Notes: generated by a model from the sequence alone, not told the origin. A stretch of 64,000 nt of DNA from Sandaracinaceae bacterium (GCA_016706685.1 JADJJE010000002.1:1-64000); one strand, 5' to 3'; counted from the stretch's first letter, positions 17,202 through 28,019 are shown. Program-made: numbers and translations.

Positions 17202-19925
17202 CAGCCATCACCCGGGCGGTGGCCTTCCCCACCTGCGGCAGCCGAAGGGGTGGTTCGTTCAGCGCCTGCGAGAACCTGGCGACATATGCCCTTCTCGGCG
17301 TCGTGGACGGCGTGACCACGGCAGGTGGCCGCCCTGCGTTGCGCTTCACCACGCTTGGCGAGGTTGGCACTCAGGGCTTCGAGATCCTGCGCGTCGAGGG
17401 CAGCCGCCTCGTGGCCGTGGGGCCCGCGCTGGTGCCGGCGCTGCCGGATGCCCCTCAGGGCGGCACGTACTTCGTCGCCGACCCGGGCCTGCGACCTGGC
17501 GCGACCTACCGCATCATGGAGGTCGAGGTGAACGGGCAGCGGCACGACCTGGGCGAGCACCGCGTGGCCCGCCGGCGCGGCGAGCGTGACGCTGACGGGT
17601 GGGTCGCCGCGGTGCCGCACGCGCGTGACCTCACCGCGTGGCGCTGCCCAAGGCTGGCGACGAGCCCGACGGTCCGCCCGTGGCGCTCTACCTGGGCGTG
17701 GCCGAGAGCGGCATCTACCGCGTGACCATGACGCAGGTGGCGGCGGCGCTCGAGCTAAGCCTCTCCGCCGCGCAGGCGCACCTGGCGTCGCACGGCTTGG
17801 CGCTCACTGTGGCGGGCCAGCCCGTGGCGTGGTGGGGCGACGTGTCGCGACTCGCTCTACTTCTACGGCGAGTCGCGCGACAGCATGTACCTGGCGGACA
17901 ACCTGTACCGGTTGACATTGAGCCAGGGCGTGCGCGCGACCACCCGCAGCGGGGCTGCGGCCTCGGGCGGCGAGGGCGCCACGTCGGAGCAGCGTGTGCG
18001 CGCCGAGGTGGACGTGTCGCCGCCGTGACCGTCATGAACCCCAGCGCCGCCAACGACTTCTGGTTCTGGCAGTACTTGGGGCCCGGCCACAACGCGGACT
18101 TCCCCATCACGCTCGCCCTCGCCCAGCGGCACCAGGACGGTTCAGCTGGCCATCGAAGCTGCACGGCGCCACCACGCGCGCGCCACGGGCGAGCACAGCG
18201 CCATGGTGCGGGTCAACGGCGTTGTGGTCGGCACGTTCGCCTTTCGAGGGCATCGTTCCGCGCGTCATCACCTTGGACGTCCCGGCGTCCCTGCTGGGAC
18301 CATGGGCCAACACGGTCCGCCTCGCGGGCGGCGGCGCAGCGCACAGCATCGTGTGGGTGGACGCCGTGAGCGTCCTCTACACGCGGACTCTGGACCAGGT
18401 GGGTGGCAGCTTGGGGTTCACAGCGAGCGCCGCCGGGTCCATCTTGCTGCAAGACCTGGCAGACACCGCCGTGACCGTGTTGGACGTCACCAACCCACGC
18501 AGCCCGGTGCTCCTCGAGGGCCTCCAGGTGGCTGACGAGGGAGGCGACCTCTCGCTCCGGCTCAACGGTGAGGCGGGCCACCGCTACCTGGCGGCCGCCA
18601 ACGGGGTGCGCGTGCCAAGCCTCAGCGTGGACTACCCGTCCGACCTGCGGAGCGCCGCGGGCGCGGAGTACCTGATGATCGCCCGCGTGCCCTCTTCTCG
18701 GGGGCCAAGGCGCTGGTGGACTACCGCGCGGCCCAGGGCCTCACCACGCCGCTGGTGGACGTCACCGACGTGTTCGACGAGTTCGCGTACGGCACGCCCG
18801 ACCCGCACGCGATCCGCGCGTTCCTGCAGCACGCCAGCGAGCACTGGGCCACGCCCCCGCGCTACGTGGTGCTGGCTGGCGCCGGCTCCTACGACTACCT
18901 CAACATCCGCGGCCTCAACGGCAACTTGATGCCGCCGCTCATGGTCAACACCGCGAGCGGCCTCTTCGCCAGCGACACCACCATCGCCGATGTCGACGAC
19001 GACGGGCAGCCGGACCTGCTCCTGGGGCGTCTGCCCGTGACCGACAACGTTGCGCTCGAAGCGTTCGTGGCGCGGCTCACGGAGTATGAGACGAGCCTCG
19101 ACGTGCAAACCGACCGCACGCTCTTCCTGTCCGACGCGTCGCACCCTTCCTTCGACACCGGAACCGATGCACTCTCCGCGCTGGTCAACGCGCTCTCGGA
19201 CGCGGGCCTGGTCGAGCAACTGTACCGCTCGGACCTCACCCTCGAGCTGGCCCGCACACGCCTCTTCGAGGCGCTCGGCGAGGGCGTCTTCTGGGTGAAC
19301 TACACCGGACACGGTGCGCTCAACTCGCTGACCAGCGACGGCCTGCTGACGGCCACCGACGTGCCCACGCTGACCGCGGGCGAGCCGGCCATCTTCACCA
19401 CGATGACCTGCACCACCTCGCGCTTCGAGGTGCCCGGCTTCGAGAGCTTCGGCGAGACGCTCAGCAACTCCAACCTGGCGATTGGCGTCTGGGGCGCCAC
19501 GGGCCTCAGCGCGGATGACCTGGCTCAGCCCATGCTGCAGGGCTTCGCGCGGGGCCTCTACGGCGACGCGCGCACGCTGGGCGAGGCCATCGACGGCGCG
19601 TACGACACGCTGGCCACGGAGAACCCGGCCGGCGCGCGCGACATGCTGGCCATCTACCACCTGCTGGGTGACCCGGCGACGCGGCTCAAGGACCGCGGCC
19701 CCGAGGACATCATCATCCCCGAAGCCGACATGGGCGTGCCCCCGATGGGCGACGCGGGCACCATGATGGAGCGACACGGGCGTGGACCTGGCCGGGACGC
19801 CGGCGAGGCGCCCCGGCGGCGGCAACAGCGGCTGCAGCGCGGGCTCCCAGAGCAGCCACGGCGCCGCCCTGTTCGGGCTGGTGCTGGCTCTGGTGGGGCT
19901 CCGGGTTCGCCGCCGGCAGCGCTGA
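17202..19925 (+). CDS. gingipain-type C25 cysteine protease with probable MYXO-CTERM tail (many frameshifts)
   Basis: The true start is unresolved and may lie inside the RTX region. Early sequence (PALRFTTLGEVGTQGFEILR, GLRPGATYRIMEVEVNG) is the beta-sandwich module common before C25 domains. The catalytic part is intact from about 18700 to 19770: LVDYRAAQGL, VVLAGAGSYDYLN, LLLGRLPV, the likely catalytic His in NYTGHGALN and Cys in MTCTTSRFE, and a HLLGDPATRLKD end. The last ~35 codons, in another frame, give GGGNSGCSAG, a hydrophobic stretch and RRRQR, matching a MYXO-CTERM sorting signal. Frame changes lie near 17550-17640, 17850, 18020, 18140, 18240, 18690 and 19775. It is probably an exported, surface-anchored endopeptidase. 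Confidence 0.75.
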
Positions 19926-19954
19926 GCGCTCGACGGCATCCCACCATCGCAGTC

Positions 19955-19974
19955 GAGGCCCCGTGAGGGGCCTC
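19955..19974 (+). terminator. stem-loop terminator after the C25 protease gene
   Basis: GAGGCCCC at 19955-19962 pairs with GGGGCCTC at 19967-19974 over a GTGA loop, followed by TTCTCGT. It is a strong GC stem 30 bases after the protease stop. The T-tract is weak but this is the best intrinsic terminator shape in the window. Confidence 0.55.
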
Positions 19975-20039
19975 TTCTCGTGGTGCCATTGACCTGGGTT
20001 CTTGCCCGAACGCCGCGAGCGGCGTACGAAGGAAGGGCC

Positions 20040-20996
20040 ATGCTTCGCTTCCGAGCCGACGTTCGGCCGCTCCTGTTCAACGCGGTCTACTTTGGGTTGC
20101 TCACGTGGGCGTTCGTCTCCGTGCCCCTCGGCAACCTGTGGGTGTCGCTGCCGCTCTTCGCGGCGCTCTGCCTGACGTCCTTCATGGGCGCCGTGCAGAC
20201 CCACAACGCGGTGCACTGCCCCATCTGGAAGCAGCGCTGGCTGAACAAGATCTACCAGGTGGTGCTCACCTGCACCTACGGTCACCCCGTCAGCAGCCTG
20301 GTGCCGGGCCACACGCTGAGCCACCACAAGCACACGCAGTCGCGCAAAGACGTCATGCGCACCACCAAGGCGCAGTTCCGCTGGCACCTGCTCAACGGCC
20401 TGTTCTTCCTGTTCATCGTGGCGCCCTACACCATGAAGGCCGACGCCGCGTACACGAAGATGATGCGCACGCGGCACCCGCGCTGGTTCCGCCAGATGGT
20501 GTTGGAGCTGAGCGTGCTGTGGGCCGCGCAGATCGCGCTCTTCGTGGTGGACTGGCAGAAGGCGCTGGTCTTCTGGTTCATCCCGCACATCTACGCGCAG
20601 TGGGGCCTGGTGGGCATGAACATGCTGCAGCACGACGGCACCGACCCGGACCACCCCTACAACCACTCGCGCAACTTCGTGGGCAAGGCCGTGAACTGGT
20701 GGGCCTACAACAACGGCTTCCACGGCCTGCACCACATGCAGCCGGGGCTGCACTGGTCGGTGCTCCCCGAGAAGCACGCCGAGCTGGTGGCGCCGTACAT
20801 CCACCCCAACCTCGACCAGAAGTCGCTGCTGGTCTACCTCTTCAAGACGTTCGGGCTCAACCAGCGCCTCGACTACCTGGGCAACCCCATCCCGCTGCCG
20901 GAGTCCGGCCCGGACGAAGAGTGGATCCCGGATCCGCGCACCACGGCGCAGGACCTCGGCGCCGAGGGCATCGAGCCCGCGCTCGCGGGCACCTGA
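20040..20996 (+). CDS. membrane fatty acid desaturase
   Basis: 318 residues from the ATG at 20040, preceded by GGAAGGG. Histidine boxes of the membrane di-iron desaturase family are visible: HNAVHC near residue 59, HTLSHHKH near residue 98, and HGLHHMQPGLHWS near residue 230. Hydrophobic segments lie around them (LLFNAVYFGLLTWAFVSVPL, LLNGLFFLFIVAPY, IALFVVDWQKALVFWFI). The family uses O2 and electrons to introduce double bonds into acyl chains at the cytoplasmic face of the membrane. Regiospecificity and whether it acts on phospholipid or CoA esters cannot be read from sequence. A candidate promoter (TTGCCC at 20002-20007, TACGAA at 20025-20030) precedes it. Confidence 0.85.
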   Translation: MLRFRADVRPLLFNAVYFGLLTWAFVSVPLGNLWVSLPLFAALCLTSFMGAVQTHNAVHCPIWKQRWLNKIYQVVLTCTYGHPVSSLVPGHTLSHHKHTQSRKDVMRTTKAQFRWHLLNGLFFLFIVAPYTMKADAAYTKMMRTRHPRWFRQMVLELSVLWAAQIALFVVDWQKALVFWFIPHIYAQWGLVGMNMLQHDGTDPDHPYNHSRNFVGKAVNWWAYNNGFHGLHHMQPGLHWSVLPEKHAELVAPYIHPNLDQKSLLVYLFKTFGLNQRLDYLGNPIPLPESGPDEEWIPDPRTTAQDLGAEGIEPALAGT

Positions 20997-21014
20997 GCCC
21001 GAGGCTCGCGCAGT

Positions 21015-21045
21015 CGTTGCGCGCCGCCGCGCGGGTCGCGCAACG
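21015..21045 (+). terminator. 9-bp hairpin after the desaturase gene
   Basis: CGTTGCGCG at 21015-21023 pairs with CGCGCAACG at 21037-21045 over a 13-base loop, 18 bases after the desaturase stop. No T-run follows, so termination is inferred from position. Confidence 0.4.
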
Positions 21046-21122
21046 GGCCGATCGCAGCGCGACCGGAACGTCCGTGTTCGCGCTTGCTATCGGTTGGTCC
21101 ATGGGTTGCAATCGAAGGCACC

Positions 21123-21585
21123 ATGACCGACACCACCGAGACCGAGACCCCCATCCGCCGCATCGTCGTCGGCACCGACTTCTCCGAGCCGTCCTACCCC
21201 GCGCTCAAGGCAGCCGCGTCCACCGCGCGGCGTGAAGGGCGCCACGGTCTTCCTGGCGCACGTCATCGACCCGCTCCCGCACATCGGGCCCGGCCTCGAC
21301 GCGGTCATGGGCACGGACGCGCTGCGCGAGGGCATGGAGGAGTACGCCAAGCAGCACCTCAAGGAGCTGCGCGAGTCGCACTTCGCGGGCCTGTCGGTGG
21401 AGACCCACATCCTCTACAGCCCCAACGCGGGCATGGCCATGACCGACTTCGCCGAGCGCGTGAACGCCGACCTGATCGTGGTGGGCACGCATGGCCGCAG
21501 CGGCATCCAGCGCATCATGCTGGGCAGCGTGGCCGAGAAGGTGACGCGCCTGGCGCCGTGCTCGGTGTTGGTGGTGCGCGCCTGA
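21123..21585 (+). CDS. universal stress protein, UspA family (one frameshift)
   Basis: About 154 residues when the frame is corrected near 21225. The N-terminus reads RRIVVGTDFSEPSYPALKAA. After the break it continues KGATVFLAHVIDPLP, ending with the nucleotide-binding signature VVGTHGRSGIQRIMLGSVAEK and CSVLVVRA. This is a single-domain Usp with the ATP-binding G-2x-G-9x-G(S/T) motif. Usp proteins support survival under stress by mechanisms that differ between members. The gene stands alone and is convergent with the gene on the opposite strand. Confidence 0.85.
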
Positions 21586-21613
21586 CGGTTGCCCGCTGCG
21601 ACGCTGGGCCTCG

Positions 21614-22350
21614 TCAGTGCCGCCAGGGCTCCACGCGCATCACCGCGAACTCGGCCTGCGGCGTGAGCACCTGCTGCCCCACCCGCAGGCGGAAGCGCGC
21701 CGCGAAGTGGTTGTTCCAGGACTGGTAGGCGTCCTGCGCCGTGAACCCCACCTCGAGCTCGCTCTCGCCGGGCGGCAGGCTGGTCACCTGGCTGCTGACG
21801 CTCGGCAGCGGAGCCTCGAGGGCGTTGTTGATGAAGACGCCGTCCAGCACTTCGAGGGGCAGCGCCGCCCCACTGTCGTTCCACACATGGAAGCGGGCCC
21901 AGGCGATGCGCGCGGGCTCGCCGCCGTGCGTGTGCCGCCGGTGTTCGGTCTCCCCAGGATGGCCACCTGCCGGCCCACCGCCCAGCGATTGCCGGACACC
22001 ACCACCTGGTGCGCCGTGTCGTTCTGCGTGTCCACGTTGACGTGCAGTTCCCCCGGCGCACCGGTCGCCGCCCGCGGCACCACCGTCACGCGGAAGCCCC
22101 ACTCCTCCGGCATGAGCTGGGTGGTGCAGGCCGCGCGGGTCGGCGCCGGGATCGTGCCGCATGCCACCACCCGACGACAGCCAGCCACCGCCGCGCGCGC
22201 CGCCGGGTCGGCCTCGCTCAGGGCGACGAACGCACGCCGCAGCGCCGCGGTGACACGTGCCGGATCGGCGCACAGGTCGGGCACCGTCTGGGCATGAACA
22301 GGCAGCGCGCCCAGGGCGCAGAGCAGCAGCAACGAGCAGAGTGGGCGCAT
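21614..22350 (-). CDS. secreted protein of unknown function (one frameshift)
   Basis: About 245 residues once the frame is corrected near 21950. Residues 1-21 are a clear Sec signal peptide (MRPLCSLLLLCALGALPVHAQ). Four or five cysteines follow in the first 85 residues. The second half reads ARFHVWNDSGAALPLEVLDG and LPPGESELEVGFTAQDAYQ, which looks like a beta-sandwich domain. I do not recognise a family. It is probably periplasmic or secreted. Confidence 0.55.
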
Positions 22351-22394
22351 GGGGGAGCTATACGCACCAGCGCGCCATTCGCGCTAGCGCGGCG

Positions 22395-23288
22395 TCAGCG
22401 GAGCGCGGCCGCCACCCGCTCGCGCAGGGTCTCCGGGCTCCAGTAGGGGAGGGCGCCCGTGCCCAGCTGTGCCTCGAGCTCGTGGACGCCACGCGTGATC
22501 AGCGCGTTGATGGGCGCCTGCCTGCCGTGCGCGCGTGCGAGCGCCGTGATGGCGCCGTTGAGCTCGTCGATCTCCGTGAGCCGGCCGCGCTCGAGGTCCT
22601 GGAGCGTGCTGGTCTTGGCGGCCGGGTCCACGGCCAGCATGGCGCGCGAGACGCGGAAGAAGGCAGCGTCCGGCAGGCCCAGCGCGAGCGCCACGAGGCG
22701 CGGAGAGAGCACCCCCAGCTGGCCCACCGGGCGGCCTGCCGCGCGCGCCACCTCGAGCCCCTCGCGAATGGCCGCCGCAAAGACGGTGCGCGTGGTGCGA
22801 TTGGCGAGCATGGCCGCGAGCGGCAGCCCCGTCAGCGCGCACAGCCCGTTGTTGAGGTTGAGCAGCAGCTTCCCCAGCTGCACGGCCGGCATGTCCGCGC
22901 GCACGCGGGCGTCGAAGCCCCGCGCACGCACGCTCTCGCGCAGCTGCTGGACGCGGCGCTGGCTGTCGGGGCGCTCCCCCGGCCCGAACACCAAGGGGCC
23001 AGCGGTGGCCTGGCGGAAGCCCGCCTCGGTGGGGATCACGTTGAACGTCATCATGCCGGGCCACGTCGGGGCCAGCGCGGCGCGGCGCCACGTTGTCAGG
23101 CCGTTCTGGAGCGACGGTGCGGGGCAGCGCGCACGGCCGGGGCGCGGTGTGCGCGACTTCACCGCCACGAGGCACACTCCACCGGGAGCCGGCCGCGGAC
23201 CGGGGCGGCCTGCGATCCGGCAGCGCCCCCAGCCCCACCTCGGCCCGCGCGGCCGCCCCATGAAGCCCGCCCCGGCGCCGACGATCAC
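22395..23288 (-). CDS. ketopantoate reductase-like protein (PanE family), N-terminal domain disturbed
   Basis: The C-terminal ApbA/PanE domain is well preserved: KLLLNLNNGLCALTGLPLAAML, AAIREGLEVARAAG, STLQDLERGRLTEIDELNGAI and APINALI. This is the helical half that carries the catalytic Lys (in GKLLLN) and Glu. The N-terminal Rossmann half keeps VIVGAGA, LVAVKS and LQNGL, but the spacings are some 30 residues too short and the sequence between is poor, so bases appear to be missing between about 23090 and 23280. A GTG at 23288 is a possible start. PanE reduces 2-dehydropantoate with NADPH for coenzyme A synthesis; other 2-oxoacid reductases share this fold. It follows phoU without a visible stop between them. 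Confidence 0.65.
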   Translation of the reverse strand: MIVGAGAGFMGRPRGPRWGWGRCRIAGRPGPRPAPGGVCLVAVKSRTPRPGRARCPAPSLQNGLTTWRRAALAPTWPGMMTFNVIPTEAGFRQATAGPLVFGPGERPDSQRRVQQLRESVRARGFDARVRADMPAVQLGKLLLNLNNGLCALTGLPLAAMLANRTTRTVFAAAIREGLEVARAAGRPVGQLGVLSPRLVALALGLPDAAFFRVSRAMLAVDPAAKTSTLQDLERGRLTEIDELNGAITALARAHGRQAPINALITRGVHELEAQLGTGALPYWSPETLRERVAAALR

Positions 23289-23318
23289 GCATGCATGCCG
23301 GCAGCCTGCCGCCGGCGC

Positions 23319-23343
23319 GGGGGGGGGGCCCCCGCCCCCCCCC
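23319..23343. repeat. G10/C5/C9 homopolymer tract between phoU and the PanE-like gene
   Basis: Ten G at 23319-23328, five C at 23329-23333, one G, then nine C at 23335-23343. The phoU stop and the PanE start are lost around here. It is possibly an assembly or chemistry artefact rather than native sequence. Confidence 0.6.
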
Positions 23344-23381
23344 GCCGCCGGCGCCGGAGGCACAACCCCGCCCCCGCCGCC

Positions 23382-24046
23382 GTGGCGCACGTCCACGCCG
23401 TCCACCAGGAAGATGACCATCTCCGCGATGTTGGTGGCGTGGTCGCCGATGCGCTCCAGGTACTTGGCGCAGTTGCTCACGCGCATGCCGTCGTCGATGG
23501 CGGTCGGGTCGGCGCGCATGAAGGCGATGCTGCCGCGCAGGATCTCCCCGTAGATGGCGTCCACCTCGTCGTCTTCGGCCAGCACCAAGCGCGCCTTGGC
23601 CGAGTCCTCCTCCACGAAGGAGTCGAGCGCGTGGCGCAGCATGGTCTTCGACAGCATGGCCATCTCGGAGAGCCGCTTGGTGGGCTCCGGCAGCGACCCG
23701 CGCGCCGCCAGCTCGCTCGCGCGCTCGGCCAGGTTCACGGCCTCGTCGCCGATGCGCTCGAGGTCGGTCACCACCTTCACGGCCGTGATCGCAAAGCGCA
23801 GGTCGCGCCCCACGGGCTGACGCAGCGCGAGCATGCGCATGGTCATCTCGTCCACGGCCATCTCGTCTTCGTTCATCTGCCGGTCGGCGCGCATGACGTC
23901 CTCGGCCAGCTGCACGTTCTGCTCTTCGAGCGCGCTGACGGCCCAGATGATCATCTGCTCACAGCGGCCGCCCATGGCCAACAGGCGACCCTTGAGCTGC
24001 CGCAGCTCGGCCTCGAACTCGTGACTGGTGTGGGAGAGCAATGCCA

Positions 24047-24047
<1 letters not shown>
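23382..24047 (-). CDS. phoU: phosphate-specific transport system accessory protein PhoU
   Basis: About 222 residues of PhoU homology ending in VDVRH at 23382. No stop follows because the frame runs into the G/C tract and on into the PanE-like gene. The protein shows two PhoU repeats, each with an E/D-R-I-GD-A-N motif (DLERIGDEAVNLAE and YLERIGDHATNIAE), which bind metal clusters. PhoU links PstSCAB activity to the PhoR/PhoB two-component system and limits phosphate uptake. It is encoded directly after pstB with a one-base TGATG overlap. The length expected for the family is reached at 23382, so the longer reading frame is not meaningful. Confidence 0.9.
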
Positions 24048-24846
<799 letters not shown>

Positions 24847-24850
<4 letters not shown>

Positions 24851-25746
24851 GCGCGTGTCGCTCGGGTTCGGCTACGGATCACGATAGCCAGGAAGTTGAG
24901 GGTGAACGTCAGCGTCAGCAAGACGAGCACGGTCCCGAAGAGGGTGGGCTTGGCGGCGTCGACGTTGGGAGACTGGGTGGCCAGCGCGTACACGTGGTAG
25001 CCCAAGTGCATGAACATGTCCCGCAGGTCGGTGGGCAGGTAGGGCAGGAAGTTGGCGGCGCCCACGAAGATGATGGGGGCCACCTCGCCCGCGCCGCGGC
25101 TCACGGCCAGGATGACGCCGGTGAGGATGCCGCCCACGGCGTTGGGCAGGACCACCTTGTAGACCGTCTGGAACTTGGTGGCGCCGAGCGCGAGCGACGC
25201 CTCACGCAGCTCGCGCGGGACCTGCCGCAGCGCCTCTTCGGTGGTGACGATGACCACCGGCAGCGTGAGCACCGCCAGGGTGAGCGAGGCCCACAGGATG
25301 GAGGGCTTGCCCCACACCGGCGTGGTGGTGTTGTCGTACAGGAGCGAGTCCATGGACGAGCCGATGAACAGCACGAAGAAGCCGAGCCCGAAGAGGCCGA
25401 ACACGATGGAGGGCACGCCCGCCAGGTTGTTCACGGCGATGCGCACCGCCTGCGCCATGCGGCTGCGCGACGAGGCGTACTCGCTCAGGTAGACCGCCGT
25501 GGCGATGCCCACCGGCACACCGGCCAACGTCATGAGCAGGGTCATGAACACGGTGCCGTAGATGGCCGGCCAGATGCCGCCGCCGGTCATGTCGGCCGTG
25601 GGGCTGCCGGTCAGGAACTCGCCCGAGATCACGGGCGCGCCGTGGAAGACGATCTGCCCGAGCAGCACCACCAGCAACGTGAGGATCACCAGCAGCGCCG
25701 CTGCGCTGAGGCCTGCCAGGAGCCAGTCTTTGCGCGTGTAGTTCAT
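24847..25746 (-). CDS. pstA: phosphate ABC transporter permease PstA
   Basis: 299 residues with about six membrane segments, opening with LLAGLSAAALLVILTLLVVLL. The permease EAA-like loop reads EALRQVPRELREASLALGATKFQTV, the contact site for PstB. The NNLAGVPSIVFGLFGLGFF stretch is characteristic of PstA. It is the membrane half-channel for phosphate with PstC. It overlaps pstB by ATGA and starts 4 bases after the end of pstC. Confidence 0.96.
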
Positions 25747-25750
25747 GGGG

Positions 25751-26839
25751 TCAGGCCGCCGTCAGCCGCTTCTGGAGGCGGCGAATGGCGAGGTCGCCGA
25801 TGACGTTGAGCACGAAGGTGACCGCGAACAGCAGCACCCCCAGCATGAAGAGCACCCGCCAGTGCGGGTCGCCCACCGCGATCTCGCCCAGCTCGGCGGC
25901 GATGCTGGCCGTGACCGTGCGCACGCTGGTGGCGAAGTTGAACGGCTCCATGATGGCGGCGTTGCCCGAGGCCATCAGCACGATCATGGTCTCGCCGATG
26001 GCGCGGCCGAAGCCCAGCACCACGCCGGCTGCGATGCCGGGGATGGCGGCCGGAACCACCACGCGCAGCGCCACCTGATACTTGCGGGCGCCGAGCGCCA
26101 GGGCGGCCTCCGAGAGCGAGCGCGGCACCGCCTGGAGCGCGTCCTCGGCGATGGTGAAGATGACCGGCACGATGGTGAGCGAGAGCGCGATGGCGGCCAC
26201 CACCGCGTTCAGCCGGAAGCGGAAGCCGAACAGGTCTTGCGCCCAGGTGGCCACCAGCATGAGCGCGAAGAAGCCGAGCACCACGGACGGGATGCCGGCC
26301 AGCAGCTCCACCATGGGCTTCACCACCTCGCGCACCTTGCGCGGGGCGTAGAGCGCCACGAACAGCGCCGCGCCGATGCCGAGCGGGACGCTCATCATCA
26401 TGGCCAGCAGGGTGACCTTCAGCGCGCCCACGAAGAGCGGCAGGATGTTGTACTTGGGCGGCGTGCCGACCGGCTGCCAGATGTAGACGGGCTCGTCGTA
26501 GCCGTTCCACTGACGCGCGAACACCAGGTCTTGCAGGCTCACCTCGTGCGCGAACTCCGCCTCCCAGAACATGGGGACGGCCTCACGCCCGATGAACACG
26601 AAGATGAGCACGATGGCCGCCACCGCGGTGAGGGCCATGAAGGTGATCACCTTCTCGGCCACGCGGTGCCACATGGGCGTCTTGAAGGTGGTCCCGAGGG
26701 GGGGCGCCTTGCGCTCCGCTATGTCCGTCGGGACACCCGACGGGGTGGCGTCGGCGCCGTGGGACTTCGCGGAGGTCAGAGGAGACATGGCAGGGTCGGC
26801 TGTGCTCATCGTGGGGGATCCCTCGGGACCGGGGTTCAC
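25751..26839 (-). CDS. pstC: phosphate ABC transporter permease PstC
   Basis: 362 residues from the ATG at 26839, or 352 from the ATG at 26809, which gives a more ordinary N-terminus. About 65 N-terminal residues are hydrophilic before the first membrane segment (VITFMALTAVAAIVLIFVFIG). The EAA-like loop (DALQAVPRSLSEAALALGARKYQ) and the VELLAGIPSVVLGFFAL segment identify PstC. It has a longer periplasmic insert after the first membrane segment (residues about 90-125) than many homologues. It forms the phosphate channel with PstA. Confidence 0.94.
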   Translation of the reverse strand: MNPGPEGSPTMSTADPAMSPLTSAKSHGADATPSGVPTDIAERKAPPLGTTFKTPMWHRVAEKVITFMALTAVAAIVLIFVFIGREAVPMFWEAEFAHEVSLQDLVFARQWNGYDEPVYIWQPVGTPPKYNILPLFVGALKVTLLAMMMSVPLGIGAALFVALYAPRKVREVVKPMVELLAGIPSVVLGFFALMLVATWAQDLFGFRFRLNAVVAAIALSLTIVPVIFTIAEDALQAVPRSLSEAALALGARKYQVALRVVVPAAIPGIAAGVVLGFGRAIGETMIVLMASGNAAIMEPFNFATSVRTVTASIAAELGEIAVGDPHWRVLFMLGVLLFAVTFVLNVIGDLAIRRLQKRLTAA

Positions 26840-27867
26840 TAGGGAGCGGCAGGGGCGGCGGCGGCAGGCACGGCGGCCGCAGGGGCTGCGGCGGGCTCGG
26901 CAGCGGCAGGCTCGGCTGGGGCAGCGGCGGCCTCGGGGGCGGCGACAGCGGCAGCGGCGCCCTCACGCGGGAGCGGGTAGTAGCCCACGCCCTCCACGAT
27001 GGACTGGCCGGCCTCCGAAAGCACGAACTCGATGTACCGCTGCGCGATGCCCGTGGGCGCGCCCGCCGTGTACACATAGAGGAAGCGGCTGAGCGGGTAG
27101 GCGCCGCTGGTGGCGTTGGCCATGTTGGGCTCCACCGGCTCGCCGCCCTCGGCCGCCACGCGGATGGCGCGGGCGCCCTCGGAGTAGGCGATGCCGCCGT
27201 AGCCGATGCCGTACGGGTCGCGGCTGATGGCGTTGATGACTGCCGCGGTGCCCGGCAGGGTCTGCACGTTGGCTGCGAAGTCCATCTCCTCGAGCACGTG
27301 CTCCTTGAAGTAGGCGTAGGTGCCCGAGTTGTTCTCGCGGCTGTAGAGGATGATCTCGTGGTCGGGCCCGCCCACCTGGTTCCAGTTGGTGATCTGCCCG
27401 CGGAAGATGCCGCGGATCTGCGGGATGGTGAGCGACTGGATCGGGCTCGCGGTCTGCACGTAGACGGCCAGGGCGTCGAGCGCGACGCGCGTCTCGTGAG
27501 CTTCCCCGCCACGGCGCTCGAGCACCTGCGCGCGCTCGCGGTCCTTCATGGGGCGGCTGGCGTTCGCCACGTCGGCGGTGCCGTTGATGAGCGCGGCGAT
27601 GCCGGTGCCGCTGCCGCCGCCGGAGACCTGCAGGGTCATGCCGGCGTTGGCGGCCATGAAGCCCTCGGCCCAGCGCTGGGCGAGGATGACCATGGTGTCC
27701 GAGCCCTTGATCGTGAGCGTGGTGGACTCGGGAGCGGCGGTTGCCCCCGTGGCGCCGGGCTCATCAGGCTGGGCCTCGGTGGGCTCGTGACGGCCGCTAC
27801 AGGCGCCGAGGCTGGCCAGCACGACCAGCGTGCCGGCGAGGGTGGCGCTGGCCAGGGCACAGCCCAT
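26839..27867 (-). CDS. pstS: phosphate-binding lipoprotein PstS
   Basis: 342 residues from the ATG at 27867. The signal ends at a lipobox (VLASLGAC), so the protein is a lipid-anchored periplasmic receptor. The phosphate-binding PBP-like fold shows IKGSDTM, GGGSGTGIAALINGTADVANASR, and RENNSGTYAYFKEHVL, all of which contact phosphate in PstS. The C-terminal ~45 residues are an Ala/Pro/Glu-rich low-complexity tail not present in typical PstS. It delivers phosphate to PstC/PstA. The upstream divergent region carries a dyad and AT-rich patches, but no clear Pho box could be picked out. Confidence 0.94.
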   Translation of the reverse strand: MGCALASATLAGTLVVLASLGACSGRHEPTEAQPDEPGATGATAAPESTTLTIKGSDTMVILAQRWAEGFMAANAGMTLQVSGGGSGTGIAALINGTADVANASRPMKDRERAQVLERRGGEAHETRVALDALAVYVQTASPIQSLTIPQIRGIFRGQITNWNQVGGPDHEIILYSRENNSGTYAYFKEHVLEEMDFAANVQTLPGTAAVINAISRDPYGIGYGGIAYSEGARAIRVAAEGGEPVEPNMANATSGAYPLSRFLYVYTAGAPTGIAQRYIEFVLSEAGQSIVEGVGYYPLPREGAAAAVAAPEAAAAPAEPAAAEPAAAPAAAVPAAAAPAAP

Positions 27868-27915
27868 GGACCGCTCGAGACAGGGAGGAACTCTGAAAAG
27901 ATGAATGATTTCGCA

Positions 27916-27921
27916 TATAAT
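27916..27921 (+). promoter_or_regulatory. TATAAT element in the pstS divergent region
   Basis: A perfect TATAAT on the plus strand, with CTGAAA at 27893-27898 at a 17-base spacing. It would transcribe toward the gene at 28059. The same AT-rich patch may also hold the pstS promoter on the other strand. Confidence 0.35.
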
Positions 27922-28002
27922 CTGAGTTGAAAGGCGCTTGCTGGATGTGAACCCAAACGTGGGGGTGGATTGCAACAGCTGTGTGACAAGCGCGCGACGA
28001 GC

Positions 28003-28019
28003 CGGGGTCAATGACCCCG
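28003..28019. promoter_or_regulatory. CGGGGTCA-A-TGACCCCG dyad
   Basis: A perfect inverted repeat with 8-base arms (28003-28010 and 28012-28019) around one base, followed immediately by the palindrome GCGCTAGCGC at 28019-28028. It lies 40-56 bases before the GTG at 28059 and could be an operator or a hairpin. Confidence 0.35.

Noticed and set aside
27890..27960. Pho box for pstS
   Set aside because: The AT-rich stretch holds no pair of CTGTCAT-like repeats at 11-base spacing.
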